DNA of 64,000 nucleotides, from NCBI GenBank assembly GCA_022710585.1, contig JAKLGV010000013.1, positions 1 to 64,000 on the forward strand, written 5' to 3'. A program made the position numbers and the translations under genes. The DNA comes from Deltaproteobacteria bacterium. GTDB lineage: Bacteria > Desulfobacterota > Syntrophia > Syntrophales > Smithellaceae. The first letter of the stretch is position 1; each line of letters opens with the position of its first letter. The notes beneath the pieces were generated by a model. That model made no database searches, was not told the origin of the DNA, and saw only the letters and a list, made by a program, of their open reading frames with translations. Below, piece by piece: positions 37,264 to 45,673 of this stretch.

Positions 37264-37309
37264 AGCAATATAGAAATGAATCGTTTAAATCTCTAGTTTG
37301 CTATTTATT
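37264..37309. repeat. 46-base repeat, copy 2
   Basis: AGCAATATAGAAATGAATCG to CTATTTATT matches 33636-33681 in direct orientation. The two copies bracket the flippase-Stealth-deacetylase module together with copy B of the permease tail. Confidence 0.75.
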
Positions 37310-37392
37310 TTAAAAGGCAAGATTTTGATTCGAAATGTTAAAAAAAGATGAATTATGATTTAACATATGCTAGTAAAAGCAGTGATTTCTAG

Positions 37393-37704
37393 CCTCCTGA
37401 TCAGAGGTTCTCGAGATTATTAACGAACTTTACGTTTATCTGTTCATCAGCATTGAACGATTTGTCTGCCATTCTACAAAGAAAGGGGCGTATTGATGCA
37501 TTGGTAAAATGCGCCGCTTTTCGGACAGCGGGTTCCGTTGAGGACACATCCGTTGAAGAATTGCGAATGGTGGTGGAAACAAAATATCTTGGTTCTAACG
37601 CCATGATAAGAATGTCGGTTATGGCCACTCACAGCCAAAAGGATATCGAGGACGCTTTTATCGTATTGGAAAAAGAAGGCAGAAAAATTGGTTTAATAAA
37701 TTGA
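37393..37704 (+). pseudogene. Fused remnants of a short-chain dehydrogenase and an alpha-oxoamine synthase
   Basis: One open frame joins two unrelated family fragments. The first (LQRKGRIDALVKCAAFRTAG, then SVEDTSVEELRMVVETKYLG) is the central part of a short-chain dehydrogenase, where LVNNAG is expected. The second (IRMSVMATHSQKDIED and LEKEGRKIGLI) is the C-terminal end of a PLP-dependent alpha-oxoamine synthase (KBL/BioF/serine palmitoyltransferase family). Neither catalytic site is present. No start codon with a Shine-Dalgarno sequence is visible. It is a deletion scar of two former genes. Confidence 0.65.
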
Positions 37705-37793
37705 GTTAAAAGAAATGATGGAAAATATTCTGACTGAGGACACGGGTTGTTTTTTTTGCGCCGGTTCAATTTACAATATAAAAAGGAGATTGA

Positions 37794-38498
37794 ATGCTGG
37801 CTAACATTATCGCTGCCGGGGAAGGTGCCAGGTTTGTAGCGGAAGGGGAGAGAACGCCGAAACCGATGTTGAAAATAGGCGATCAAATCATGCTGGACAG
37901 ACTGTTGGATGTTTTGTCAAAAAGCGGTTTTGACCGATTCAATATAATCGTTAATGAAGAATCAGGCGTTGTGTCGGAGTATCTTCATTCCATCAAACAA
38001 CAAGATAAACTTGATATATCCATTGTATGTAAATCAACACCAAGCTCCATGCATAGTTTTTACGAATTACTGCAACTGAGGAATGAACGTCCGTTTCATT
38101 TATTTACAGTTGATGCCGTTTTCCCGTATGCGGAATTTCAAAAATACTTAGAATTTTGTAAAGAGAGCAGACAGTGCGACGTCATCATGGCAATAACGCC
38201 GTACGTTAACGATGAAAAACCGCTATATGTGTGTCTGGATGGGGGAAAAATCACTTCCCTGCGGGATGAACCGGCAAATGCTGAATATATCACTTCCGGA
38301 TTCTATTACTTTAATTCCGATATCATGCCCGTCATCAGCAAGCACATCCACAATGGCGCCAGAAAACTTCGTAACTTTCTCCGGCAATTACTTGTCGAAA
38401 ATTATCATATCGGATATTTTAAATTTTCAAAAACGATCGATGTTGACCACGTAAGCGATATAGAAGAAGCTCGTCTGCTGATTGAAAGTGAAGAATGA
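37794..38498 (+). CDS. Nucleotidyltransferase (sugar/inositol-phosphate cytidylyltransferase-like)
   Basis: This 234-residue single-domain protein has the NTP-transferase fold: ANIIAAGEGARF near residue 3 and TPKPMLKIGDQIMLDRLL near 22 (nucleotide loop and Lys), LFTVDAVFPY near 103 with the metal-binding Asp, and a second Asp in KTIDVDHVSDIEEA at the end. It activates a phosphorylated sugar or alcohol with CTP or UTP. Being first in an operon that ends in inositol-phosphate synthase, CDP-inositol formation is the natural inference. AAGGAG precedes the ATG. Its stop codon overlaps the next ATG. Confidence 0.82.
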   Translation: MLANIIAAGEGARFVAEGERTPKPMLKIGDQIMLDRLLDVLSKSGFDRFNIIVNEESGVVSEYLHSIKQQDKLDISIVCKSTPSSMHSFYELLQLRNERPFHLFTVDAVFPYAEFQKYLEFCKESRQCDVIMAITPYVNDEKPLYVCLDGGKITSLRDEPANAEYITSGFYYFNSDIMPVISKHIHNGARKLRNFLRQLLVENYHIGYFKFSKTIDVDHVSDIEEARLLIESEE

Positions 38499-39313
38499 TG
38501 AAAAAAGAAATATTAGGGATTTTACGTGACAAAAAATATTCTCCGAACCATATAGAGACCGATGCTTTAATCATGCGCATGACGGCCGCTGAGTTGAAAG
38601 TGTTAAATTTCAATGTTCAATTAATATATGAGAACAACTTTGTTCGCAGTAAAAAAGAATTTAAACACGTTTTTTCAATGGGCCGCAGTGAATCTACTTT
38701 AAAAATTCTTTCGCTATGGCAGAAAAGCGGTTTTGTAGTCATCAATTCACCGGAAGGCGTTTATAATGCATATAGGAAACATATGACTAAAATAATGAAT
38801 AAACATAAGGTAACTTATCCTCAAAGCATTCTGATTGACAATGAAAACTTCCGTACGCAATGTTATGAACAGTTAAATTCCAGAAAAGTCTGGTTAAAAA
38901 GTGACAAACATTCACTGCATCGAGAGGATGTAACACCTGTTTTCAACAAGGAAGAATGTGAAGTCATTATCAAAGAGTTTGCTCGTCGAAACATTAAGCA
39001 GGTTCTCTTACAGGAACATAAAACCGGATCGGAAATCAAATTCTACGGCGTAAATAATTCGGATTTCTTCCATTGGTATTATACAAATGGCGTATCCCCA
39101 TACGGTTTTTCGGAACAAGATTTAATTCATATTGCCGGTAAAATTGCACAATTACTGAAGCTGGATGTTTATGGAGGCGATGCCATTATTACAGAAAAAG
39201 GTGAAATATATATTATTGATTTTAATGATTGGCCGAGCTTTGCACCGATAAAAGACCTTGCCAGTAAAGCCATTGCAAGATTAATTGCTGATCGTATCAA
39301 TGGTGAAAATTAA
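38495..39313 (+). CDS. ATP-grasp domain protein (RimK-like)
   Basis: The 272-residue product has an N-terminal pre-ATP-grasp domain and an ATP-grasp core: Lys in VWLKSDKHSL, LLQEHKTGSEIKFYGV, and the metal site in YGGDAIITEKGEIYIIDFND near residue 225-245. Such enzymes ligate an amino group to a carboxylate through an acyl-phosphate. The substrate is unknown; amino-acid attachment to an inositol, sugar or lipid head group is possible but unproven. It overlaps the nucleotidyltransferase gene by four bases and is three bases from the next gene, so it belongs to the operon. Confidence 0.75.
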   Translation: MMKKEILGILRDKKYSPNHIETDALIMRMTAAELKVLNFNVQLIYENNFVRSKKEFKHVFSMGRSESTLKILSLWQKSGFVVINSPEGVYNAYRKHMTKIMNKHKVTYPQSILIDNENFRTQCYEQLNSRKVWLKSDKHSLHREDVTPVFNKEECEVIIKEFARRNIKQVLLQEHKTGSEIKFYGVNNSDFFHWYYTNGVSPYGFSEQDLIHIAGKIAQLLKLDVYGGDAIITEKGEIYIIDFNDWPSFAPIKDLASKAIARLIADRINGEN

Positions 39314-39316
39314 CTT

Positions 39317-40237
39317 ATGCATTCCGATAAAAACTTTAAAGAACTTCTTAATGCTTCGCTAAAATCCCGGGATACAGAAGAAAAAATTGACATCATTTTC
39401 TTCCGACCATTAGGGCTAAGGCTCGCGTTGTTTGCCCAACGAGCAGGCATTACGCCGAACGAAATCACGATTTTCAGTTTTTTTTCCGGAATTCTTGCCG
39501 GTCACTTGTTTTATTACAACAACGTTTACATTAATATTATTGGCGTCATTCTGTTGGTCAGTAGCGGCATCATGGATAGTGCCGACGGTCAACTTGCCCG
39601 CATGACCAATTCCTGCACTCGTATCGGACGTGTATTGGATGGGGTGGCCGGATATTTATGGTTCGTCAGTATATATTTTCATTTATTCCTGCGGTTTGTT
39701 CATACACAGGGATCACCGCTTTTCTATACGTTATTCGTTATGGGGATGATATCCCATTCCATACAATCGGCCATGGCCGATTATTATCGTAATGCCCATT
39801 TGCTCTTTGTGTTCAACAAAGGTGATTTTGAAAATTTTGAGGATGTTAAAAATGAATACAATGAAAATAAAAGTACTATCTCATTCTTTAATAGAATTTT
39901 TACATGGTTTTACGTTCATTACACAATGGAACAGGAATTATTAACCAAAAATTTGCAAGTGTTTAAGAAATATTATGTGGAAAAATTTGGAGGTAAACTT
40001 CCGGAAAAGCTCAAACATGAATATCGAGCTATGAGTCTGCCATTACAAAAATATTGTAATGGATTAACGTTGAACTTTCGTTTTTATATGATTTATCTGA
40101 CGGTTTTCTTGAATAACATATATATCCTTTTGTTTTTCGAAGCTGTTTTCCTGAACATCATGCTGGTACAATTGATCCTCAGACATGAAGCAGGCTGCCG
40201 AAAGCTGAATATTATCATTGAAAATGAAATAACATGA
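39317..40237 (+). CDS. CDP-alcohol phosphatidyltransferase family enzyme, last catalytic Asp replaced
   Basis: This 306-residue membrane protein has about six to eight helices. The family motif D-x2-DG-x2-AR-x8-G-x3-D-x3-D appears as Asp87, Asp90-Gly91, Ala94-Arg95, Gly104, Asp108, but the position of the fourth Asp (112) is Gly (GRVLDGVAGY). That Asp is the presumed base in characterised members. A soluble C-terminal insert (about 165-235) precedes the last helices. It should join an alcohol phosphate such as inositol phosphate to a CDP-activated partner at the inner membrane. It overlaps the HAD gene by four bases. Confidence 0.8.
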   Translation: MHSDKNFKELLNASLKSRDTEEKIDIIFFRPLGLRLALFAQRAGITPNEITIFSFFSGILAGHLFYYNNVYINIIGVILLVSSGIMDSADGQLARMTNSCTRIGRVLDGVAGYLWFVSIYFHLFLRFVHTQGSPLFYTLFVMGMISHSIQSAMADYYRNAHLLFVFNKGDFENFEDVKNEYNENKSTISFFNRIFTWFYVHYTMEQELLTKNLQVFKKYYVEKFGGKLPEKLKHEYRAMSLPLQKYCNGLTLNFRFYMIYLTVFLNNIYILLFFEAVFLNIMLVQLILRHEAGCRKLNIIIENEIT

Positions 40238-40929
40238 AAAAAGCAAAAGCATTAATTTTTGATTTTGGAGGGACGCTCGATATTGACGGAGTGCATTGGT
40301 ATGATTTGTGGAAAGAAGGCTACAGATCCATCGGCCTTGATATCGGCGAAAAAACATTGGAAGATGCCTATTATGACGCGGAAGAAAATCTTAACAAGGC
40401 GTCGGCTCTGGATGTTAATTACAGGTCATTAATTCTGCTAAAAGCCGATTTGCAATTGAAATTTATTTATAGTAGAAACATCAGCGTAAAGCCACCGTTA
40501 AAAATTGTAGCAAACCAATTAGCCGGCTTTTGCTATACGGAAGTTCTTAAAGGGGCAAAAAAGTCATTAAAGGTGCTTCATCGATTGAATCACTCATATA
40601 AAAATGCTGTTGTTTCAAATTTTTATGGAAACCTGAATATCGTTCTAAAGGAACTTCAGTTATTTGATTATTTTGACACAACCGTTGATTCGAAGACTGA
40701 AAATATCAGAAAGCCTGACGCTCAAATATACCTATTAGCCGCAAAAAGACTGGGGGTTCAGCCGGAAGACTGTGTTTTCGTCGGAGACTCTTATCCTCAA
40801 GACATCATTCCCAGTAAGGACCTTGGATTCGGTACAATTATGATCCGTAAAAAAGAGGATGATTTAAGTGCTTATCCAAAGGCTGATTTAATCATCAAAT
40901 CCGTCGAGACATTAACTGACTATTTATGA
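40234..40929 (+). CDS. HAD-superfamily hydrolase
   Basis: This 231-residue protein has motif I FDFGGTLD (nucleophile Asp10), motif II in AVVSNFYGN, motif III Lys in RKPDAQIY, and motif IV VFVGDSYPQDI. The usual second Asp of motif I (D-x-D) is Gly, as in some REG-2-like HAD proteins, which may lower or change activity. In context it could be the phosphatase that removes the phosphate left after condensation of inositol phosphate with a CDP-activated compound. The operon position (four-base overlap before, 12 bases after) supports a shared pathway. Confidence 0.78.
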   Translation: MKKAKALIFDFGGTLDIDGVHWYDLWKEGYRSIGLDIGEKTLEDAYYDAEENLNKASALDVNYRSLILLKADLQLKFIYSRNISVKPPLKIVANQLAGFCYTEVLKGAKKSLKVLHRLNHSYKNAVVSNFYGNLNIVLKELQLFDYFDTTVDSKTENIRKPDAQIYLLAAKRLGVQPEDCVFVGDSYPQDIIPSKDLGFGTIMIRKKEDDLSAYPKADLIIKSVETLTDYL

Positions 40930-40941
40930 GAAAGGGTAAAA

Positions 40942-42249
40942 TTGAAAACTAAAATTAAGAACCCGAAAGGCAAATTAGGTATTTTGATCGCTGGCATCAA
41001 CGGAGCGGTTGCCACAACATTTATTGCAGGCACTCTGGCAATTCGCAAAGGCCTCTCACAGCCCATTGGATCTTTGACTCAAATGGCAACAATCAGGATC
41101 GGCAAGCGCATTGAGAACCAATTCCCCCGGATAAAAGATTTTGTTCCCCTTGCAGGTCTTGATTCCATTGTTTTTGGCGGATGGGATATTCGCAATGAGA
41201 GCTGCTTCGAATCGGCTTTATATCATGAAGTTTTATCGAAAGACCACGTCATGCAGGTCAGAGATGAACTGGAAAATTTACGTCCAATGCCTGGAGTCTT
41301 CAACCAAAAATACGTTGTAAGGTTAAAGGGCAAATTCGTAAAGAAAGGCGAAAATAAATATGATTTGATGCAGCAACTCCGTCAGGACATCCGGGAATTC
41401 AAATCAAAAAACAAATTGGACAGAATGGTCATGGTTTGGTGCGGCAGCACAGAGATTTTCTTGAAATCGGATCATCAAGCCTATGGGACTATTAAGTCAT
41501 TTGAAAAAGCAATGAAAGAAAACGACGATTGTATTTCTCCGAGCATGCTCTATGCTTATGCGGCGCTATCTGAAAATATTCCATATATCAATGGAGCCCC
41601 CAATTTGACAATTGATGTTCCTGCCATTTCTCAACTGGCATTAAATGATAAACTGCCTATCGCCGGCAAAGATTTCAAGACCGGCCAGACCATGATGAAA
41701 ACGGTGCTGGCACCGATGCTGAAGGCCAGGATGCTTGGTTTAAGCGGCTGGTTCTCCAGCAATATTTTAGGCAACAGAGACGGCGAAGTTTTAGACGATC
41801 CCGGTTCATTCAGGACCAAAGAAGAGAGCAAACTTTCCGTTATTGACAGTATCTTGCAGCCGGACTTATATCCTGAATTGTACGATGATTATTATCATAA
41901 AGTAAGCATTCATTATTATCCGCCTAAAGGCGACAACAAAGAAAGCTGGGACAATATCAATATTTTCGGTTGGATGGGTTATCCCATGGAATTGAAAATG
42001 AACTTCCTCTGTCGCGACTCAATACTGGCGGCACCGGTGGTGCTGGACCTCGTATTATTTATAGACCTGGCCCAGAGAGCAAACATGAGCGGCATCCAGG
42101 AATGGCTCTCGTTTTATTTCAAGTCTCCCATGCATTCGCCGAACACCGTTCCGGAAAATGATTTGTTCATTCAACTGATGAAACTTAAAAACACGCTTCG
42201 CCGAATGATGGGCGAAAAAATCATTTCACATGTTGAAGAAGAAATTTAA
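40942..42249 (+). CDS. ino1: myo-Inositol-1(3)-phosphate synthase
   Basis: This 435-residue NAD-dependent enzyme converts glucose 6-phosphate to inositol phosphate. NAD-binding GILIAGINGAVATT is near residue 13; GSLTQMATIRIGKR, FGGWDI, NGAPNLTID, GKDFKTGQTMMKT and SNILGNRDGEVLDD follow in the order expected for the longer bacterial type found in Bacteroidetes-like inositol-lipid loci. All look intact. TTG is the start, preceded by AAAGGG. It is the last gene of the five-gene operon and its clearest functional anchor. Confidence 0.93.
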   Translation: MKTKIKNPKGKLGILIAGINGAVATTFIAGTLAIRKGLSQPIGSLTQMATIRIGKRIENQFPRIKDFVPLAGLDSIVFGGWDIRNESCFESALYHEVLSKDHVMQVRDELENLRPMPGVFNQKYVVRLKGKFVKKGENKYDLMQQLRQDIREFKSKNKLDRMVMVWCGSTEIFLKSDHQAYGTIKSFEKAMKENDDCISPSMLYAYAALSENIPYINGAPNLTIDVPAISQLALNDKLPIAGKDFKTGQTMMKTVLAPMLKARMLGLSGWFSSNILGNRDGEVLDDPGSFRTKEESKLSVIDSILQPDLYPELYDDYYHKVSIHYYPPKGDNKESWDNINIFGWMGYPMELKMNFLCRDSILAAPVVLDLVLFIDLAQRANMSGIQEWLSFYFKSPMHSPNTVPENDLFIQLMKLKNTLRRMMGEKIISHVEEEI

Positions 42250-42299
42250 TACGAAATAGATCAGGAAACCAGACACGGCTTGACCTCTTGTATGGATGG

Positions 42300-43364
42300 T
42301 CAGACAACCCCATTTGGCCTTATCGTTATAGGATATCCCAATCCTTTTTGATTCATCGTTTCTATAAAATTGTTGTACTGGCATTCACGAATATTATTCA
42401 GACAGACAAAATTTGCCATGGACAATTCGACCTCTTTCCAGCGCTTTGTCGCCGCTTCGGTATTGGTCAAATGTCTTGAATTCGAAAAACTGAAAACGAG
42501 CGGAGGGTTCCAACAGAAGATGATTGTGAATTGTATCATAAGGGTGCCAATACTTCTCCATGGTGTAAAGTATTGTGCTATAGGAGAACGTGTGCCGCAT
42601 TCTGAATTTCTGCATGCGTAAAAGATGAAGCATGTCTCCAAATTCCTGTTCTATACGAAGAGCTGTTGATTTACGGATAACCATCGTCATATGTTTAGGC
42701 GTGATGATGTGATGCCAGAGAATATGCCGTTTTGCCTTTCTCAAAAGAGAAAATGAATCCACTATGCCTCTGGCATATGTACTGGACAATGACCAGTGTG
42801 CCGGAAGAAACTTAAATATGACATAACCGGTGATCTTGACAGCCGAAGGGAATGTATAGAGATTGAGCGAGACAAGGTTACCATCCATAATTTTCAAAAG
42901 TGCGTTTTTCTTTACAGAACTGAAATGCATATAATCATCATTATTATAGAGAAAGATATCTGATAGACCTTGAATATTATGAATGCACGATTCAACAACC
43001 TCGCTGTTGAATGTGGGAAGATATTTTGCATCAAGGATATCTCTGTGATCCACAATGCAAACGTGTCCACTGTTCAGAAAGAACTGATCAACCGGTGGTA
43101 TCTGCTGATCGGTTATGATAAAAATTTTACGTACCCATGGCAGATATTTTATGATAAAATAAACAATAAATGTAATCTCGTCGACATTGTTATAAAGTAC
43201 ACCAAAATCTTTGCCTTCTGCCTCTTCGGGATGAATCTCATCGTGGTGATACATCCTTTCCCATTGTTTTCTTCTTTGCCAATGTGCAGTGTCCTGACCA
43301 TTGATATAGGTAAAACCATGTCTATGGGCATGTCATGATTATTTTTATTATCTTTTAAATTCAC
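42300..43364 (-). pseudogene. Stealth-family phosphotransferase, second copy with two frameshifts
   Basis: The translation follows the intact paralogue at 35229-36305 from end to end but in three frames. N-terminal MPIDMV is followed by a shift at GGTTTTACC (one T fewer than needed to read MVFTYINGQD). The main frame 42394-43254 carries YNNVDEITFIV, WVRKIFIITDQQIPP, LYNNDDYMHF and WHHIITPKHMTM. A second shift near 42475 moves the tail (AATKRWKEVELSMANFVCLNNI) to another frame ending at 42300. The gene is probably inactive, unless the shifts are sequencing errors. Confidence 0.8.
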
Positions 43365-43475
43365 TGATTCGCCGATTCCAATATAAAAGAAATATCACTG
43401 ATATCCGGTATTTTTTTCTTTTCCAGACATAGAGCAGTGACTGCGGAAAGATACATTAAAAAATGTCCAATATGA

Positions 43476-44150
43476 CTAATGCCCGGTGCATGCCACTGTG
43501 CCCCACTGCCGATAAAAATTATTATTTTCAATATGCTTCTGTGTCAAACGCAGAGCATTGATAACAGTATCCTGTCTTATGAGTTTGCGGACGAGTTGTT
43601 GAATTTCCAAAGAAACATAACCTCTAGCCGCTTCAATTTTGTATTTTTCGCAGAGATCACGGGTGTGTTGATGTCCATCTTTTGTGCAGGTGTTTATTCG
43701 TCTGGAAATCGAAGTAAACGTTTTTGGAAAGGATGAATCAGCGGGAATGTCACTGTTTCCTGATGCCTTATCCGTTCTGACAGAGATCGCAACATCAACG
43801 ATCCCGAGAGAATTTAAATCAAATCTTGATACCGGGCCGGCCTTCCCTGTGACGGCAACGCTGACCAGGGCGTCTGAGTTCATGAGAGCCCCGATCGCCA
43901 TTTCCAATGAACATTCTTTTGTATAGACATCCTTGACCTTCACACCAAGAAGTTTTCTTTTGGCTTTAGTATCATAACTGACGATACCTCCATAAATGTG
44001 AGATCCGTGGCGAGGATCATCGACAAGGGATGATAGGATCATTCCACCTGTCACCGACTCTGCCGTGATAATGTTTAAACTTCTTTTGTTTAAGCTATCG
44101 AGGAGGGCCTGAGATGCTTCATATTTCGTTAGAATAAGAATACGCTTCAA
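43476..44150 (-). CDS. CinA C-terminal-like (PncC-type nicotinamide-nucleotide amidase fold) protein
   Basis: This 224-residue protein has AESVTGGMILSSL near residue 30, GGIVSYDTKAKRKLLGV near 58 and VAVTGKAGPVSRF near 100, matching AESCTGG, YGGVVSYSNEAK and AVTGIAGP of the CinA C-terminal/PncC family. The MocF-like N-terminal domain of full CinA is absent and the last 70 residues diverge, with a His/Cys-containing insert. It may be an amidase of a nicotinamide nucleotide or a relative with another substrate. It overlaps the small lipoprotein gene by 32 bases. Confidence 0.65.
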   Translation of the reverse strand: MKRILILTKYEASQALLDSLNKRSLNIITAESVTGGMILSSLVDDPRHGSHIYGGIVSYDTKAKRKLLGVKVKDVYTKECSLEMAIGALMNSDALVSVAVTGKAGPVSRFDLNSLGIVDVAISVRTDKASGNSDIPADSSFPKTFTSISRRINTCTKDGHQHTRDLCEKYKIEAARGYVSLEIQQLVRKLIRQDTVINALRLTQKHIENNNFYRQWGTVACTGH

Positions 44151-44319
44151 GGGCCGCTGTTTTACACAATCCGGAAGAGCAAATCATGCCTTTTTGGCAA
44201 TCTGACTGTTTTCTGCAATAAAAATCAGTTGATGCGCATGAATTATTGCATGATTGGATTGCGATTAAAATAAATCCTAAAGTAAGTATTTGGAGATGTA
44301 AGAAAATAAATTTCAGCAT
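44119..44319 (-). CDS. Small Cys-rich putative lipoprotein
   Basis: The 66-residue product has a hydrophobic N-terminus ending in a lipobox-like AIQSC, then CASTDFYCRKQSDCQKGMICSSGLC (positions about 28-52), whose C-x-x-D-x-D/Q-C-x-x-G-x-x-C-x-x-G-x-C pattern resembles small EGF- or dickkopf-like disulfide knots. It would be a cell-envelope peptide. No strong Shine-Dalgarno sequence precedes it, and it overlaps the CinA-like gene, which lowers confidence. Confidence 0.45.
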   Translation of the reverse strand: MLKFIFLHLQILTLGFILIAIQSCNNSCASTDFYCRKQSDCQKGMICSSGLCKTAALEAYSYSNEI

Positions 44320-44466
44320 ATTAAAATCTCATTAAATCATACATGAACAAAACATTACCTCATAATTAAAAAATATTTCATTTTCAGTTTTAAATATTAA
44401 ACACAATATTGTTTATCAAGATATGATGTTTTATTAAATATATCAATAATTGATGTGAGAAATAAT

Positions 44467-45636
44467 TTATGCTTTTATTTTTACAGGTTGAAGTTTTTCA
44501 TATAATTCTAAGTGTCGCGCTGCGATTCGTGGCCAGGAGGTTTCCTCGGCATATGCGCGGATGCGTTTCAAGAGAGTTTCTTGCCTGTTTTGATGCAACA
44601 AAAGATGCGCAATACGATTTGCCCATGCCTTGGGGTCATGGGTGGTGACCTGCAGGTCAGGAGAAATGTGTTCGGTGATTTCAGCAAATTTCGGGCTTTT
44701 TGAACAAAGCATCAACTTGCCCGCGCCCAGCGCATTATGCAGAACGCCACTTGCTGAGCCGTAGTGCTGGGAATAGGGCAGAAGGACAAGATCGGAGGCA
44801 CCGTAAAGGGAAGGAACCAAATCATCCGGTACAAACTCTTCTCTCAGCCCGATATGTCGCTCAAGTTTCAGTCTCTTAATCATTTGCCGGCAGTGCCGAA
44901 GATAAAGAAGATTATACCAGCCGCGGTTCTGAATCGAACCAGCCACCAATAGAAAAATCCCCGGAAACTGCTTTGATAAAAACTTCATTGAACGTATAAT
45001 TGTATGAAGGTTTTTTAAGGCATGAATGAATCCAAAGTAGAGTAAAAGCGGTCCTCGGTTCGATAGACCTAAACGCGCTCGACTCTCCGATTGACCCGGG
45101 GGATTGAATACTTTTGTGCCGTGAGGAATGACAAAGATTTTTTCGGCAGAAATACCCTGGCGAAGAAGCTCTTTTGCTTGTGTTGCATTGCCATGAACAA
45201 CTATGGCGTGGGCATGTTGGGCAAGTTTACGATGATGAGAAGGTGCACTAAATCTTCCTTCTATAAGACCTGAGGTAAGGGTATGCACGGTATGCAGTGT
45301 AATGACGGTGCCGACGCCATCTTGGGACAGGCGATCCAGAAGTCTAGGAAGGCGGTTGTCCCAGCCGAGAGTGTCAGGTGTATACTGCACATGGACAACA
45401 CGAAGATTCATTTTGTGAATGGCTGATACTATGTTGTTTACCCAATCTTCACAACGATTCCATGTTGGAAGGCTTGTGATGTTGTTAACTGTTCCATCAG
45501 CAGCGCCACTTTCAGTGAGAACAATAGACTTAACGCCATGATCTACCATCGCAAGAGCCAATTCAGCTGTATAGGTAGCTATTCCACAGCGTTGCGGTGG
45601 ATAAGTTGATACAATGCAAATAGATTTGTTAACCAT
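44467..45636 (-). CDS. GT4-family glycosyltransferase
   Basis: This 389-residue GT-B enzyme begins ICIVSTYPPQRCGIATYTAEL, with the glycine-rich acceptor loop near residue 13. The donor domain has LLYFGFIHALKNLHTIIR near 212, LLVAGSIQNRG near 243 and SDLVLLPYSQHYGSASGVLHNALGAGK (about 288-314), where the E-x7-E motif is altered. It adds a sugar from a nucleotide donor in the cytosol, presumably to the surface glycan built by this region. It lies 37 bases downstream of the beta-barrel gene. Confidence 0.85.
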   Translation of the reverse strand: MVNKSICIVSTYPPQRCGIATYTAELALAMVDHGVKSIVLTESGAADGTVNNITSLPTWNRCEDWVNNIVSAIHKMNLRVVHVQYTPDTLGWDNRLPRLLDRLSQDGVGTVITLHTVHTLTSGLIEGRFSAPSHHRKLAQHAHAIVVHGNATQAKELLRQGISAEKIFVIPHGTKVFNPPGQSESRARLGLSNRGPLLLYFGFIHALKNLHTIIRSMKFLSKQFPGIFLLVAGSIQNRGWYNLLYLRHCRQMIKRLKLERHIGLREEFVPDDLVPSLYGASDLVLLPYSQHYGSASGVLHNALGAGKLMLCSKSPKFAEITEHISPDLQVTTHDPKAWANRIAHLLLHQNRQETLLKRIRAYAEETSWPRIAARHLELYEKLQPVKIKA

Positions 45637-45673
45637 TAATAATTCTTTAAACTTGAAAAAAAAATTTATGGTG

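Noticed and set aside
43476..44150. Competence-damage protein CinA
   Set aside because: Only the C-terminal amidase-like domain is present, so a competence role cannot be claimed.
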